Shown in pieces: positions 9,982 to 17,592 of a stretch of DNA of 64,000 bases (position 1 is its first letter; every line of letters begins with the position of its first letter). The stretch comes from JAJRZL01 sp964557855 (lineage in GTDB: Bacteria > Zixibacteria > MSB-5A5 > GN15 > FEB-12), in NCBI GenBank assembly GCA_964557855.1, contig CAZLBP010000005.1, forward strand, positions 81,102-145,101. The letters run 5' to 3'. Under the pieces are notes generated by a model. That model had not been told where the DNA came from. It saw nothing but the letters and a program-made list of their open reading frames with translations, and did not search any database. Position numbers and translations under genes: made by a program.

Positions 9982-10857
9982 ATGGCAGAGTTGTCCGACG
10001 AACAAACCAAGCAGCTTCAGAAGAAGATCGACGAACTGCAAGCCAAAATCGACGATCTCACGCAGCAGCTCAAAGACAAAGCCGACAACAAAAGTGTCAA
10101 ACGTCGAGTCGCAGAAAAAACGGCATTCATCGCCAAAATCAAAACTCTGGGCTCATTGGGGGAGATCCCCGAAGTGGAAGACGTTCAAGAAGCGCAGAGG
10201 CTTCTGGAAGACAATCTCAATTTCTTCAAGGAACTCCTCAAGGCTGTAGTCGAAGCCATCAAGGATGTTATCCAGGCTATAGTTGACGCACTCACGATCC
10301 TTAAGGATTTTGTCGTCGGCTTGTTCCCCGATGAAGAGACTGAGACCACGATGCTCGGCGACCGTCTGCCGGAGCGTGGCGAATTCGCTACGTTCTCGAC
10401 TGTCCCCGGTGTCGGAGACAATGTCGGCATCATGAGGATGCCCGCCGGATTCGCGGGCTTGACCGAGCCAATGTCGATTTCCATCAAACCCACAACCGTC
10501 AGGCTGTCGGCGCGCTTTGAAGACGGCGGCACTCCCGGACTCTCATGCGTAGAAATTCCCAGCTTTGCCGCGGTTTCCCAGCCTATAATGATCGGCGAAC
10601 GCCGGCTTCCCGCGATGCTGCAGACACTGGATCCACGCTTTACGTCCGCGGGTATGTACAATGCCGACACCGGTGAGATAAAAGCGCGATTGTACACCCG
10701 AGCCTTTGACGGGCAGGTCTACACCTTAAACCAGCCGATTCTCATTACGTCCGATGTCTCAGGAAGGCTCATGAGCGGCGCCACACCGACATTGCAGGTC
10801 TCTACGAGGTCGATTGATTTCATGTCGGATGCCCCCATAAGAGAATACGTCTGCTGA
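9982..10857 (+). CDS. Unrecognised 291-residue protein, first of a tandem paralogous pair
   Basis: I do not recognise this family. Residues 1-35 are charged heptad-like sequence (EQTKQLQKKIDELQAKIDDL) that should form a coiled coil. Residues 80-113 form a long amphipathic helix rich in Val, Ile, Leu and Phe. A highly conserved linker (ETETTMLGDRLPERGE, 119-134) leads into about 155 residues of probable beta structure ending in REYVC. No signal peptide or obvious transmembrane span is present. A GAAAGGA ribosome site precedes the ATG. The downstream gene is a full-length paralogue of the same length, so this is a tandem duplication under one strong promoter. The amphipathic helix could contact membrane or mediate oligomerisation; that is speculation. 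Confidence 0.85.
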   Translation: MAELSDEQTKQLQKKIDELQAKIDDLTQQLKDKADNKSVKRRVAEKTAFIAKIKTLGSLGEIPEVEDVQEAQRLLEDNLNFFKELLKAVVEAIKDVIQAIVDALTILKDFVVGLFPDEETETTMLGDRLPERGEFATFSTVPGVGDNVGIMRMPAGFAGLTEPMSISIKPTTVRLSARFEDGGTPGLSCVEIPSFAAVSQPIMIGERRLPAMLQTLDPRFTSAGMYNADTGEIKARLYTRAFDGQVYTLNQPILITSDVSGRLMSGATPTLQVSTRSIDFMSDAPIREYVC

Positions 10858-10878
10858 ATGCCTGTGACGGACCGAGCC

Positions 10879-10899
10879 GCCCAGGGAGCTTCCCTGGGC
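10879..10899 (+). repeat. Stem-loop between the two paralogous genes
   Basis: A perfect 9-bp stem (GCCCAGGGA / TCCCTGGGC) with a 3-base loop lies in the 110-base gap. There is no T-run, so it is more likely an mRNA-stabilising or processing hairpin than a terminator. Confidence 0.55.
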
Positions 10900-10967
10900 T
10901 TGGCTGTAGAGATTAATTCTCGAAGCCAACAACCACTGCGGCGAGACCTAAGAAAGGAGCACCACGG

Positions 10968-11843
10968 ATGGCGGAATTATCGGATCAACAAACCCAACGG
11001 ATTGAGAGTGCGGTCAACGAGTTATTGTCCAAACTCAAAGCCATAGCAATCCAATTGAGAGATAAACCGGATGCCGACGGCTTGAAGCGTCACATCGCCG
11101 ACAAGGTGGCATTCTTCACGAGAATTGCCACTCTCATGCAGTTAGGCGCTATGCCGACCGAAGAGGATCTTCAGGAAGCACGTGAAATCCTGGAAAGAAA
11201 CATGCCGCCGGTTTTTAGGATATTCGATGTGGTCGTAGAAGAACTAAAATCAATTGTACAATCCGTTATTGACGCCCTCACGCAGTTTAAAGACTTCATC
11301 GTGAGCCTGTTTCCCGGAGAGGAGACAGAAACCACCATGCTCGGCGACCGCTTGCCGGAACGAGGTGAATATGCGGCCTTTGCAACCGTTCCCGGCGTTG
11401 GGGACAACATCGGCGTTGTGAGACTTCCCGTCGGATTCGCCGGGATAGCGGAACCGATGACTATCTCTTTCAAGCCGAAAACGGTCAGGCTGTCGGCACG
11501 CTTTGAAGATGGCGGAAGGGCCGGCTTATCGTGCGTGGAGATATCCGATTTCGCAGCTATATCGGAGCCGCTCCGAATCCGACATCGTCAGTTGCCCCCG
11601 ATGCTTCAGACGCTCGATCCGCGTTTCAAGTCGTCCGGAATGTACAATGCCGACACCGGCGATTTCAAAGCCCGTATGTACACGCGCGCCTTCGACGGAC
11701 ACGTGTACACGCAGAACCTGCCGATTGTAATCACGACCGATGTGTCGGGCAAACTGCTGCGCGGCGCCATGCCGACACTACAGGCGTTAACCCGATCGAT
11801 TGACTTTGTGTCCGACGCCCCATTGAGGGAATACGTGTGTTAG
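10968..11843 (+). CDS. Unrecognised 291-residue protein, second of the tandem pair
   Basis: Same length and architecture as the upstream gene. The helical N-terminal third has diverged strongly, whereas the linker ETETTMLGDRLPERGE and the following beta-rich half (for example KPKTVRLSARFEDGG, TLDPRFKSSGMYNADTGDFK, and the final REYVC) are nearly unchanged. This pattern suggests that the C-terminal domain is under common constraint while the helical part has specialised. The ribosome site AGAAAGGAG precedes the ATG. No signal peptide is seen. Function unknown; co-transcription with the first copy is likely because no terminator with a T-run separates them. Confidence 0.85.
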   Translation: MAELSDQQTQRIESAVNELLSKLKAIAIQLRDKPDADGLKRHIADKVAFFTRIATLMQLGAMPTEEDLQEAREILERNMPPVFRIFDVVVEELKSIVQSVIDALTQFKDFIVSLFPGEETETTMLGDRLPERGEYAAFATVPGVGDNIGVVRLPVGFAGIAEPMTISFKPKTVRLSARFEDGGRAGLSCVEISDFAAISEPLRIRHRQLPPMLQTLDPRFKSSGMYNADTGDFKARMYTRAFDGHVYTQNLPIVITTDVSGKLLRGAMPTLQALTRSIDFVSDAPLREYVC

Positions 11844-11987
11844 CCGGATGAAGTGCCCGTAGGTGTTTAAAGCCGATCACATGGGGCCTGTCAAAAACCC
11901 GGAATGAGTCATTGCGGCGCCTTAGGGAATTAACGACTCCCTTTATCCGCCATGTATGTGTGGCTCCAGGAATGGCAGAAATTCCTG

Positions 11988-12016
11988 TTGACAACCCCTC
12001 CAATAGCCGATATATA
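11988..12016 (+). promoter_or_regulatory. Promoter of the RRM protein gene
   Basis: TTGACA at 11988-11993, a 17-base spacer and TATATA at 12011-12016. The predicted start near 12023 leaves a leader of about 175 bases. Long structured leaders are typical of cold-inducible RNA-binding protein mRNAs, but no known thermosensor motif was recognised here. The rest of the gap 11844-12198 shows no gene. Confidence 0.65.
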
Positions 12017-12198
12017 TAAGCATGTTACGAATGGTTTCTTACACCGCTTTTTTCGAGGCTTTGTTCTAATCCGTCAAAACTCCGTAAAAGCATATATCAG
12101 AAACCGCTGCGCAATTGTGCGCTTTCATCTGTTTACCCGAACAGCTGCATCCTGAAGGTATGGGCGTTTCAAAAGGGTGAATAAGACCGGAGAGTAGA

Positions 12199-12474
12199 AT
12201 GAAAATCTACGTAGGCAACATGTCGTATGACACGACCGAAGATCAGTTGCGCCAGGCGTTCGAAGGTTATGGCGAAGTTACTGATGTCAACATCATCATG
12301 GACCGTGACAGCGGCCGACCCCGCGGGTTTGCTTTTGTCGAAATGAACAACCAGGATGAGGCCGATGCGGCCATTTCCGCGTTAAACGGTCAGGACTTCG
12401 GCGGCCGTACGCTGAACGTCAGCGTGGCTCGCCAACGCGAGGGTGGTGGTGGCGGCGGCGGACGTCGGTACTAA
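12199..12474 (+). CDS. Single-RRM RNA-binding protein with glycine-rich tail
   Basis: A 91-residue protein built from one RNA recognition motif. RNP2 is KIYVGN at 2-7 and RNP1 is RGFAFVEM in the 40s, both intact with their aromatic residues. The tail is a short Gly/Arg stretch (EGGGGGGGRRY) as in bacterial and cyanobacterial RRM proteins. It should bind single-stranded RNA in the cytoplasm, perhaps as an RNA chaperone under cold or other stress. GGAGAG precedes the ATG. It is transcribed alone, from its own promoter with a long leader, and followed by a strong hairpin. Confidence 0.95.
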   Translation: MKIYVGNMSYDTTEDQLRQAFEGYGEVTDVNIIMDRDSGRPRGFAFVEMNNQDEADAAISALNGQDFGGRTLNVSVARQREGGGGGGGRRY

Positions 12475-12493
12475 TTACCGAAAGTAGAAGGTA

Positions 12494-12518
12494 GGTCAGG
12501 ACCGTGGCGGTCCTGACC
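12494..12518 (+). terminator. Perfect hairpin after the RRM gene
   Basis: GGTCAGGACC and its exact complement form a 10-bp stem around a 5-base loop, 19 bases after the stop codon. The downstream sequence is C/T-rich without a clean T-run, so it may be a terminator, a 3' stabiliser or a REP-like element. Confidence 0.5.
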
Positions 12519-12602
12519 CCTGCCATTCCTGACTTCTTCCCAGTCGCCCCGACTGCTTTCCTATTACCCCTAACCTCTTTCTTGTCACCCTTGTGAAGGG
12601 GT

Positions 12603-12750
12603 GTGTTGAAGAAGCCTCTTTTGGCTGTTGCAGCAGGTCGTGCGAATCCACGTTAGTGGAGTCGTGTGAGCTGCCGCTGCCGCTTGCCAACGAGTTACGT
12701 GTCGGGTCACAATCCCGCCGACGCGGGCTCAAGACTCGACACAACAGCAC
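12603..12750 (-). repeat. Interspersed two-hairpin repeat, copy A
   Basis: The reverse complement aligns over almost its whole length with copies at 41560-41707 and 49913-50040. It holds two nested hairpins: GTGTCG(A/G)GTC paired with GACCCGACAC around CCCGCGTCGGCGGG, and a second stem around CCACTAACGTGG. All copies are intergenic. The surrounding gap 12475-13214 contains no gene that I can support. Confidence 0.8.
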
Positions 12751-13072
12751 ATAGGGTTTTTCAAAAGGCCCCGAAGACAGGGGTTCATTCCGCGCCGTCA
12801 AGCGACCCCGGGCTGCCCCAGAAGTTGATATCCGGTCGATTTTCGTATCACGTAGAGGCGGAGCTCGTCTCTGGCGATCCGGTAAGTCTTTGCGGTACAA
12901 GGCCGCACCCTACGCGGAGAGGGCGCAGTCGAAAATCCTGAGTCCGGCAAGTCTGCTTCAGATCTGCCGACAGTTTATAGGCCCGAATCCCTGCGGTTCG
13001 GGCTATGGCCCTTGTCCCGGCAGGGTGGCGCACTCCTTGGGGCGCGTGTCTGTTCCTGGTCGACAGAAGCAG

Positions 13073-13126
13073 GGCACAACCGGAAGTGGTTGTGCCGCGG
13101 AGGCAGAACCGCTGAAGGGTTCTGCC
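13073..13126. repeat. Pair of REP-like hairpins
   Basis: Two adjacent 9-bp perfect stems: GGCACAACC/GGTTGTGCC (13073-13096) and GGCAGAACC/GGTTCTGCC (13102-13126), followed by CTACGG. The second stem sequence recurs at 48750-48780. Confidence 0.6.
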
Positions 13127-13214
13127 CTACGGAGTTGCTATCCGGGCATTGACCTCTCCCCCAGAGTGGCAAAGGAATTGGAGCGAGAAGGGTTCCGCCC
13201 TTAGGATTTGCTAA

Positions 13215-14060
13215 TCACAAACGTAACAAGCCGCCAAGGATGTTGGCCATATATCCCTTCTTCTTCGCTAGCTCTTCAAATCGTGTCTGAATGACCTCGA
13301 ATTCGGATTCACTTGCTATATCGTGGATTAGCCACGTGTCTAATTGGCAATAACGTGACCAATAAACACCAATCTTCTTGATCTTCTTCCATCTAGGCAA
13401 TGCACGAACACCATCTATACGAGACAGCATATAATATCCAATGAGCTGGTTGAAGTAGCTTCGATGTAAACGTCGCTCTTTGGTAGTCTTTATTTCGATT
13501 ATCGTATCATCTACAACAAGATCTGCATCTGCTCCTCCAACAAGCACAGATGCTGTGCGAAACGTTGGATTCAATATTAAATACTTTTTCGGTTGAAAAG
13601 CGGACAATGGTATGCGTTTCAGCAAAGCACGCAATTCAGACAATTCGCCTTCAGTGGGATCGCGAAAGGAATCGGGAACATAATGTGATCGATAGACATT
13701 GTCAAGTTGAGCGAGAAAGAACACACCAGAAAGAAGCTTCTTTGTTATCCGTCCGTTGTCCTTGAACTTATCATAGGCCAATACTGCCTCGGCAAAGTGC
13801 CGAATATACTTCTTCAACATGTCATCCGGAAGTAATCCCATTCCGCTATTTGCATTCCAATTACTCGTCTTCGCAATTGAAAACTCACGTTCAAGCCTGA
13901 ATCGAAGAAGGTAATCAAATGAAGTCCCAATTGTTGAATAGGCTTTTGAACTAGGTGGAACGGTTATTCTCAGTCGACGATTCTCGATCAATGGCTTTGG
14001 AATTTCTTCGTTAAACAGTCTTCTCACCTTGGGCAGCTTTATGAATGAAGTAAGACTCAT
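13215..14060 (-). CDS. Orphan PD-(D/E)XK nuclease-like protein
   Basis: This 281-residue protein is not a family I can name. Residues 176-194 (GADADLVVDDTIIEIKTTK) match the PD-(D/E)XK nuclease core: Asp180, then Glu189-Ile-Lys191 on the next strand, followed by Gln205 in YFNQLIGYY, as in RecB/Cas4-like members. An N-terminal GTSFDYLLRF segment resembles the helix preceding such cores. It should therefore be a metal-dependent DNase. The gene is visibly more A+T-rich than its neighbours and sits between repeat DNA and the fatty-acid cluster, which suggests acquisition. A defence role is possible, but no partner gene is adjacent. Confidence 0.8.
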   Translation of the reverse strand: MSLTSFIKLPKVRRLFNEEIPKPLIENRRLRITVPPSSKAYSTIGTSFDYLLRFRLEREFSIAKTSNWNANSGMGLLPDDMLKKYIRHFAEAVLAYDKFKDNGRITKKLLSGVFFLAQLDNVYRSHYVPDSFRDPTEGELSELRALLKRIPLSAFQPKKYLILNPTFRTASVLVGGADADLVVDDTIIEIKTTKERRLHRSYFNQLIGYYMLSRIDGVRALPRWKKIKKIGVYWSRYCQLDTWLIHDIASESEFEVIQTRFEELAKKKGYMANILGGLLRL

Positions 14061-14137
14061 TGCTGAATTGAGTTCTGCTATTTTGGTTTCCTTTCAACTG
14101 TCTTTCAAACCCACCCGATGCTTAGCGTACCTTTATG

Positions 14138-14180
14138 TCTAAACCCGAAGCGGGATTTCGTTCTACGAAACAGACTTCAG
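14138..14180 (+). repeat. REP-like element, copy 1
   Basis: AAACCCGAAGCGGGATTTCG and its flanks recur in inverted orientation at 21645-21687, with a shorter relative at 21137-21160. It overlaps the 3' end of the acyl-CoA dehydrogenase gene and creates misleading short frames. Confidence 0.55.
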
Positions 14181-15302
14181 CAAATGCCTCGCAATCACCA
14201 GCCGCTGCACCTCTGATGTGCCTTCGCCGATTTCGCACAGCTTGGCGTCGCGCCACATGCGCTCGGCCGGGAACGGGCCCGTGTCGTAGCCAACCGCCCC
14301 CAATATGCCGATCGCCGTCGCACACGTGCGTGTGCCCACCTCCGAGGCGTACAGCTTCGCCATGGCGCTGAAGTGGCCAAAGGGGATACCGGCATCTTTC
14401 ATGCGCGCCGCTTCGTACACGAGCAGCCGGGCCGCCTCGAGTTCCGTGGCCATGTCCGACAGTTTGTGCTGGATGGCCTGGTTGTAGGAAATCGGTTTGC
14501 CGAACTGCTTGCGCTGGGCGGAATACTTGAGCGCGCACTCGAACGCACCCTGCCCCAGACCGAGCGCCATGGCGCCAATTGAAATCCGGCCGCCGTCGAG
14601 CGTGATGAGCATCTGCTTGAACCCCTCGCCGACCTGGCCCAACTGGCTGTCGAATGGTGCCTTCAGATCATCGAAATGCAAAAACGCCGTATCCGATCCG
14701 CGCAGTCCAAGTTTGTTCTCTTTCTTGCCGACCGCGTAGCCGTCCCAGTCCTTTTCGAGTATGAAACAGGTGATCTGCTTGTCCTCGGGATCCTCGGAAG
14801 TGCGCGCCGAGGCAATGCTGGCGAACGCCTTCGTGGCCGATGTTATCCAGCATTTGGACCCATTTATCAGCCAGTGGTTGTCCTTCTTCAGTGCTATGGT
14901 GCGGGTTCCACCGGCGTCGGAGCCGGCATCGGGTTCGGACAGGCCAAACGCGAGCACTTCGCCTTGCGCGGCGCGGGGGAGATACTTCTGCCGCTGTTCC
15001 TCGGTGCCGAACTTGAAAATGGGATAGCAGCCGAGAGAGTTGTGCGCGGCCAGGAATATACCGGTCGAACCACAAACGCGCGAGGCTTCCTCGACTGAGA
15101 TGATATAGGATAAGGTATCAATCGGTCGCCCGCCGTATTCTTCGGGGATCAGGGCGCTCATCAGGCCCATTTCCAGAAGCGGCTGCATGTGCTCCTCCGG
15201 GAAGCGCTGCTCGACATCGAGCGTCGCCGCCAGCGGAGCGATCTTGTCCTCCATGAAATTGCGGATGGTGTCGCGATATTCGAGATGTTTCTTTTCCAGC
15301 AT
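14163..15302 (-). CDS. Acyl-CoA dehydrogenase
   Basis: A 379-residue flavoenzyme that oxidises acyl-CoA to trans-2-enoyl-CoA with electron-transferring flavoprotein as acceptor. The FAD/substrate signatures are intact (FGLSEPDAGSDAGGT, and WITSATKA for the usual W-I-T-N/S segment). The C-terminal EIGEGTSEVQRLVIARHLL carries the Glu-Gly-Thr segment that supplies the catalytic base in short- and medium-chain members. It is the last gene of a minus-strand cluster, starting 3 bases after the stop of a second acyl-CoA dehydrogenase, so the two are translationally close. Chain-length preference cannot be read from sequence alone. Confidence 0.96.
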   Translation of the reverse strand: MLEKKHLEYRDTIRNFMEDKIAPLAATLDVEQRFPEEHMQPLLEMGLMSALIPEEYGGRPIDTLSYIISVEEASRVCGSTGIFLAAHNSLGCYPIFKFGTEEQRQKYLPRAAQGEVLAFGLSEPDAGSDAGGTRTIALKKDNHWLINGSKCWITSATKAFASIASARTSEDPEDKQITCFILEKDWDGYAVGKKENKLGLRGSDTAFLHFDDLKAPFDSQLGQVGEGFKQMLITLDGGRISIGAMALGLGQGAFECALKYSAQRKQFGKPISYNQAIQHKLSDMATELEAARLLVYEAARMKDAGIPFGHFSAMAKLYASEVGTRTCATAIGILGAVGYDTGPFPAERMWRDAKLCEIGEGTSEVQRLVIARHLLKSVS

Positions 15303-15305
15303 AGG

Positions 15306-16448
15306 CTAGTCCTTCAGCATGTCTTTGGAGATGACCATCCGCTGGGCTTCGGAGGTCCCCTCATAGATTTCGGTCACGCGGGCATCGCGGAAGTAGCGTT
15401 CCACCGCGTACTCTTTGATGTAGCCGTAGCCGCCGTGAATCTGGACTGCTTCATCGCAGACAAAATTGGCCATTTCGGAACAGAACAGTTTAGCCATCGA
15501 AGCCTCCCGATGACACGGTTCGCCGGCGTCTTTCAGACGCGCCGCGCGATAGGCCAGGAGACGCCCGGCGTCCAGCTTCGTGGCCATGTCGGCGATCTTG
15601 AACTGGATGGCCTGGAATGCCGCTATCGGTTTACCGAACTGCACCCGTTCCTTGGAGTACTTGATGGCTTCGTTGAGCGCGGACTGCGCTATCCCGATCG
15701 ACTGAAACGCCACACCGACCCGGCCCGAATTGAGGATTGTCACGGCCATTTTGAAGCCGTCACCCGGCTGACCGAGCATGTTGCCCTTCGGGATCTTGAC
15801 ATCGGAAAAATTGACTTCGCGGGTATCGGAGGCCTTGATACCGCACTTGCGCTCGGCCTTGCCGATCGTCAGGCCATCCAGTCCGGCGTCGACCACGAAG
15901 CAGGACAGCGCCTTGTGCCCGCCTTCGGGATCGGTTTTGGCGAAGACGATGAAAACACCGGCATAGACGGCATTGGTGACGTACGTTTTGGTGCCATTGA
16001 GGATATATTTGTCGCCGTCAAGTATCGCTGTCGTTTCGATGCTGGAGACGTCGGTACCCGCGTTCGGCTCCGTAACGCAATAGGCGCCGATCTTCTCGCC
16101 GGCGGCCATATCGGGCAGATACTTCTTTTTCAGATCTTCGGACCCAAAGAGTTTGATGATCTCGCAGGTAAGAGAATTCTGCACCGAGAGCATGATACCG
16201 AAACCGGCGCTTGCGGCACAGATTTCCTCCAGCACACCCATGAACGACGTGGCGTTTAGACCCAGACCGCCGTATTCCTCGGGGACGGTGAAGCCGAAGT
16301 AACCGAGCTCGGCGCATTCCTTGATGAGGGCTTCGGGAGTCTCGCCCTTTTCATCCATTTCCTCGGCGATGGGGTAAATGCGCTTCCGGGCCAGCTCACG
16401 GGCCATCTGTTTCAGTTCGAGTTCATCTTCGGAGAGATTAAAGTCCAT
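15306..16448 (-). CDS. Acyl-CoA dehydrogenase (short-chain/butyryl-like)
   Basis: A 380-residue paralogue of the downstream gene. Family signatures are YCVTEPNAGTDVSS, TYVTNA, CDEAVQIHGGYGYIKEYAVER and the catalytic EIYEGTSEAQRMVIS near the C-terminus. The sequence style (QIHGGYGY, YEGTSEAQR) is close to butyryl-CoA dehydrogenases, which fits the adjacent 3-hydroxybutyryl-CoA dehydrogenase and thiolase. AAGGAG precedes the ATG, and only 11 bases separate it from the hydroxyacyl-CoA dehydrogenase gene. No etfA or etfB gene is present in the window, so the electron acceptor must be encoded elsewhere. Confidence 0.96.
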   Translation of the reverse strand: MDFNLSEDELELKQMARELARKRIYPIAEEMDEKGETPEALIKECAELGYFGFTVPEEYGGLGLNATSFMGVLEEICAASAGFGIMLSVQNSLTCEIIKLFGSEDLKKKYLPDMAAGEKIGAYCVTEPNAGTDVSSIETTAILDGDKYILNGTKTYVTNAVYAGVFIVFAKTDPEGGHKALSCFVVDAGLDGLTIGKAERKCGIKASDTREVNFSDVKIPKGNMLGQPGDGFKMAVTILNSGRVGVAFQSIGIAQSALNEAIKYSKERVQFGKPIAAFQAIQFKIADMATKLDAGRLLAYRAARLKDAGEPCHREASMAKLFCSEMANFVCDEAVQIHGGYGYIKEYAVERYFRDARVTEIYEGTSEAQRMVISKDMLKD

Positions 16449-16459
16449 GAGAAAACTCC

Positions 16460-17323
16460 TTACTTATCGTAGACATAGAAACCGCGCCCGGTCTTCCGCC
16501 CCAGATACCCGGCCTGGACCATTTTCCGCAGCAGCGGACAGGGACGGTACTTGGGATCACCGAGACCTTCGTGAAGCACTTCCAGAATGGCCAGGCAAAC
16601 GTCGAGCCCGATGAAGTCGGCCAGCGTGAACGGTCCCATGGGATGAGCCATGCCTAACTTCATAACCTCGTCGATCGCCTCAATCGTTCCCACGCCTTCC
16701 ATATGGGCATACACCGCCTCGTTGATCATCGGCAGGAGAATGCGGTTGGCGATGAAGCCGGGGAAGTCGTTGACTTCGACCGGGGTCTTGCCGAGCTTCT
16801 GGGCCAGCTCGAAAATGAGCTGGAAGGTCTCATCGGATGTCGCCAAACCGCGGATGAGCTCGATTAGCTTCATCATGGGAACCGGGTTCATGAAGTGCAT
16901 GCCTATGAACTGATCCGGGCGTTTCGTAGCAGAAGCGAGCTCGGTGATCGGCAGTGAGGACGTGTTCGAGGCTAAAATTACTTCGGGGGGACAGATATCT
17001 TCGAGGCTCTTGAAGATGTCCAGCTTTATCTTCAAATCCTCGGTGACGGCTTCCACGACCAGTTGGGCGTCTTTGGCGGCATTGATGTCGACATTGGTCT
17101 TGATGTGTTTCAGGGCTTCGTTTTTGGCTGCCTCGGTGATCTTCTCTTTCTTGAGCATGCGGTCGAGACTCTTCGTGATGGTCGCGACGGCGCGGTCGAG
17201 AAAGTCCTGCTTAATGTCGATCAGGACGACGTCGTATCCGGTGACTGCGAAAACCAGGGCGATACCATTGCCCATGGTGCCGCTGCCGACGACGGCCACT
17301 TTCTTGATGTCATCGAGCTTCAT
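16460..17323 (-). CDS. 3-hydroxybutyryl-CoA (3-hydroxyacyl-CoA) dehydrogenase
   Basis: A 287-residue monofunctional enzyme of the usual length for the family. The N-terminal Rossmann motif is VVGSGTMGNGIALVFAVTGY with Asp at the end of strand 2 (VVLID). The catalytic His-Glu pair lies in IGMHFMNPVP and later VEVNDFPGFIANRILLPMINEA, which is the family signature. It oxidises 3-hydroxyacyl-CoA to 3-oxoacyl-CoA with NAD. It follows the thiolase gene on the same strand after a repeat-filled gap and is tightly followed by two acyl-CoA dehydrogenases. No enoyl-CoA hydratase accompanies them. Confidence 0.96.
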   Translation of the reverse strand: MKLDDIKKVAVVGSGTMGNGIALVFAVTGYDVVLIDIKQDFLDRAVATITKSLDRMLKKEKITEAAKNEALKHIKTNVDINAAKDAQLVVEAVTEDLKIKLDIFKSLEDICPPEVILASNTSSLPITELASATKRPDQFIGMHFMNPVPMMKLIELIRGLATSDETFQLIFELAQKLGKTPVEVNDFPGFIANRILLPMINEAVYAHMEGVGTIEAIDEVMKLGMAHPMGPFTLADFIGLDVCLAILEVLHEGLGDPKYRPCPLLRKMVQAGYLGRKTGRGFYVYDK

Positions 17324-17377
17324 GATATGGTTCCTCTATTTTGATTCTTGTGTTTAACTGCATTGTATGGCTTCAAT

Positions 17378-17490
17378 CTTTGACTCCGCTCAGGGTGAGA
17401 GGTGGAACGGACCGGTGGCACATCATGTACGCCTGAGGCGGACGGGACCTGCCACAATGGGGACTGGATTCCCGCCTTCGCGGGAATGAC
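17378..17490. repeat. Composite of two REP-like repeats between thiolase and hydroxyacyl-CoA dehydrogenase
   Basis: ATTCCCGC-CTTC-GCGGGAAT (17468-17487) is the hairpin that in minus-strand translation reads VIPAKAGIQ, a repeat known from many unrelated bacterial genomes. The adjacent CTTTGACTCCGCTCAGGGTGA block is a second widespread type, read as HPERSQR. Both lie in the 269-base gap 17324-17592. Confidence 0.7.
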
Positions 17491-17592
17491 AAAAAAGAGC
17501 TTGGGAATTCTACGAGACAAGCGTTCTCAGCCAGAACCGAGTGCGCTTCAAACAACGGGGGCAGGTACGTCATGTTCCTGCGCTCACTTCTG

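Noticed and set aside
15189..16259. A 356-codon plus-strand frame across two acyl-CoA dehydrogenase genes
   Set aside because: It spans the junction of two certain genes in antisense and has no recognisable domain.
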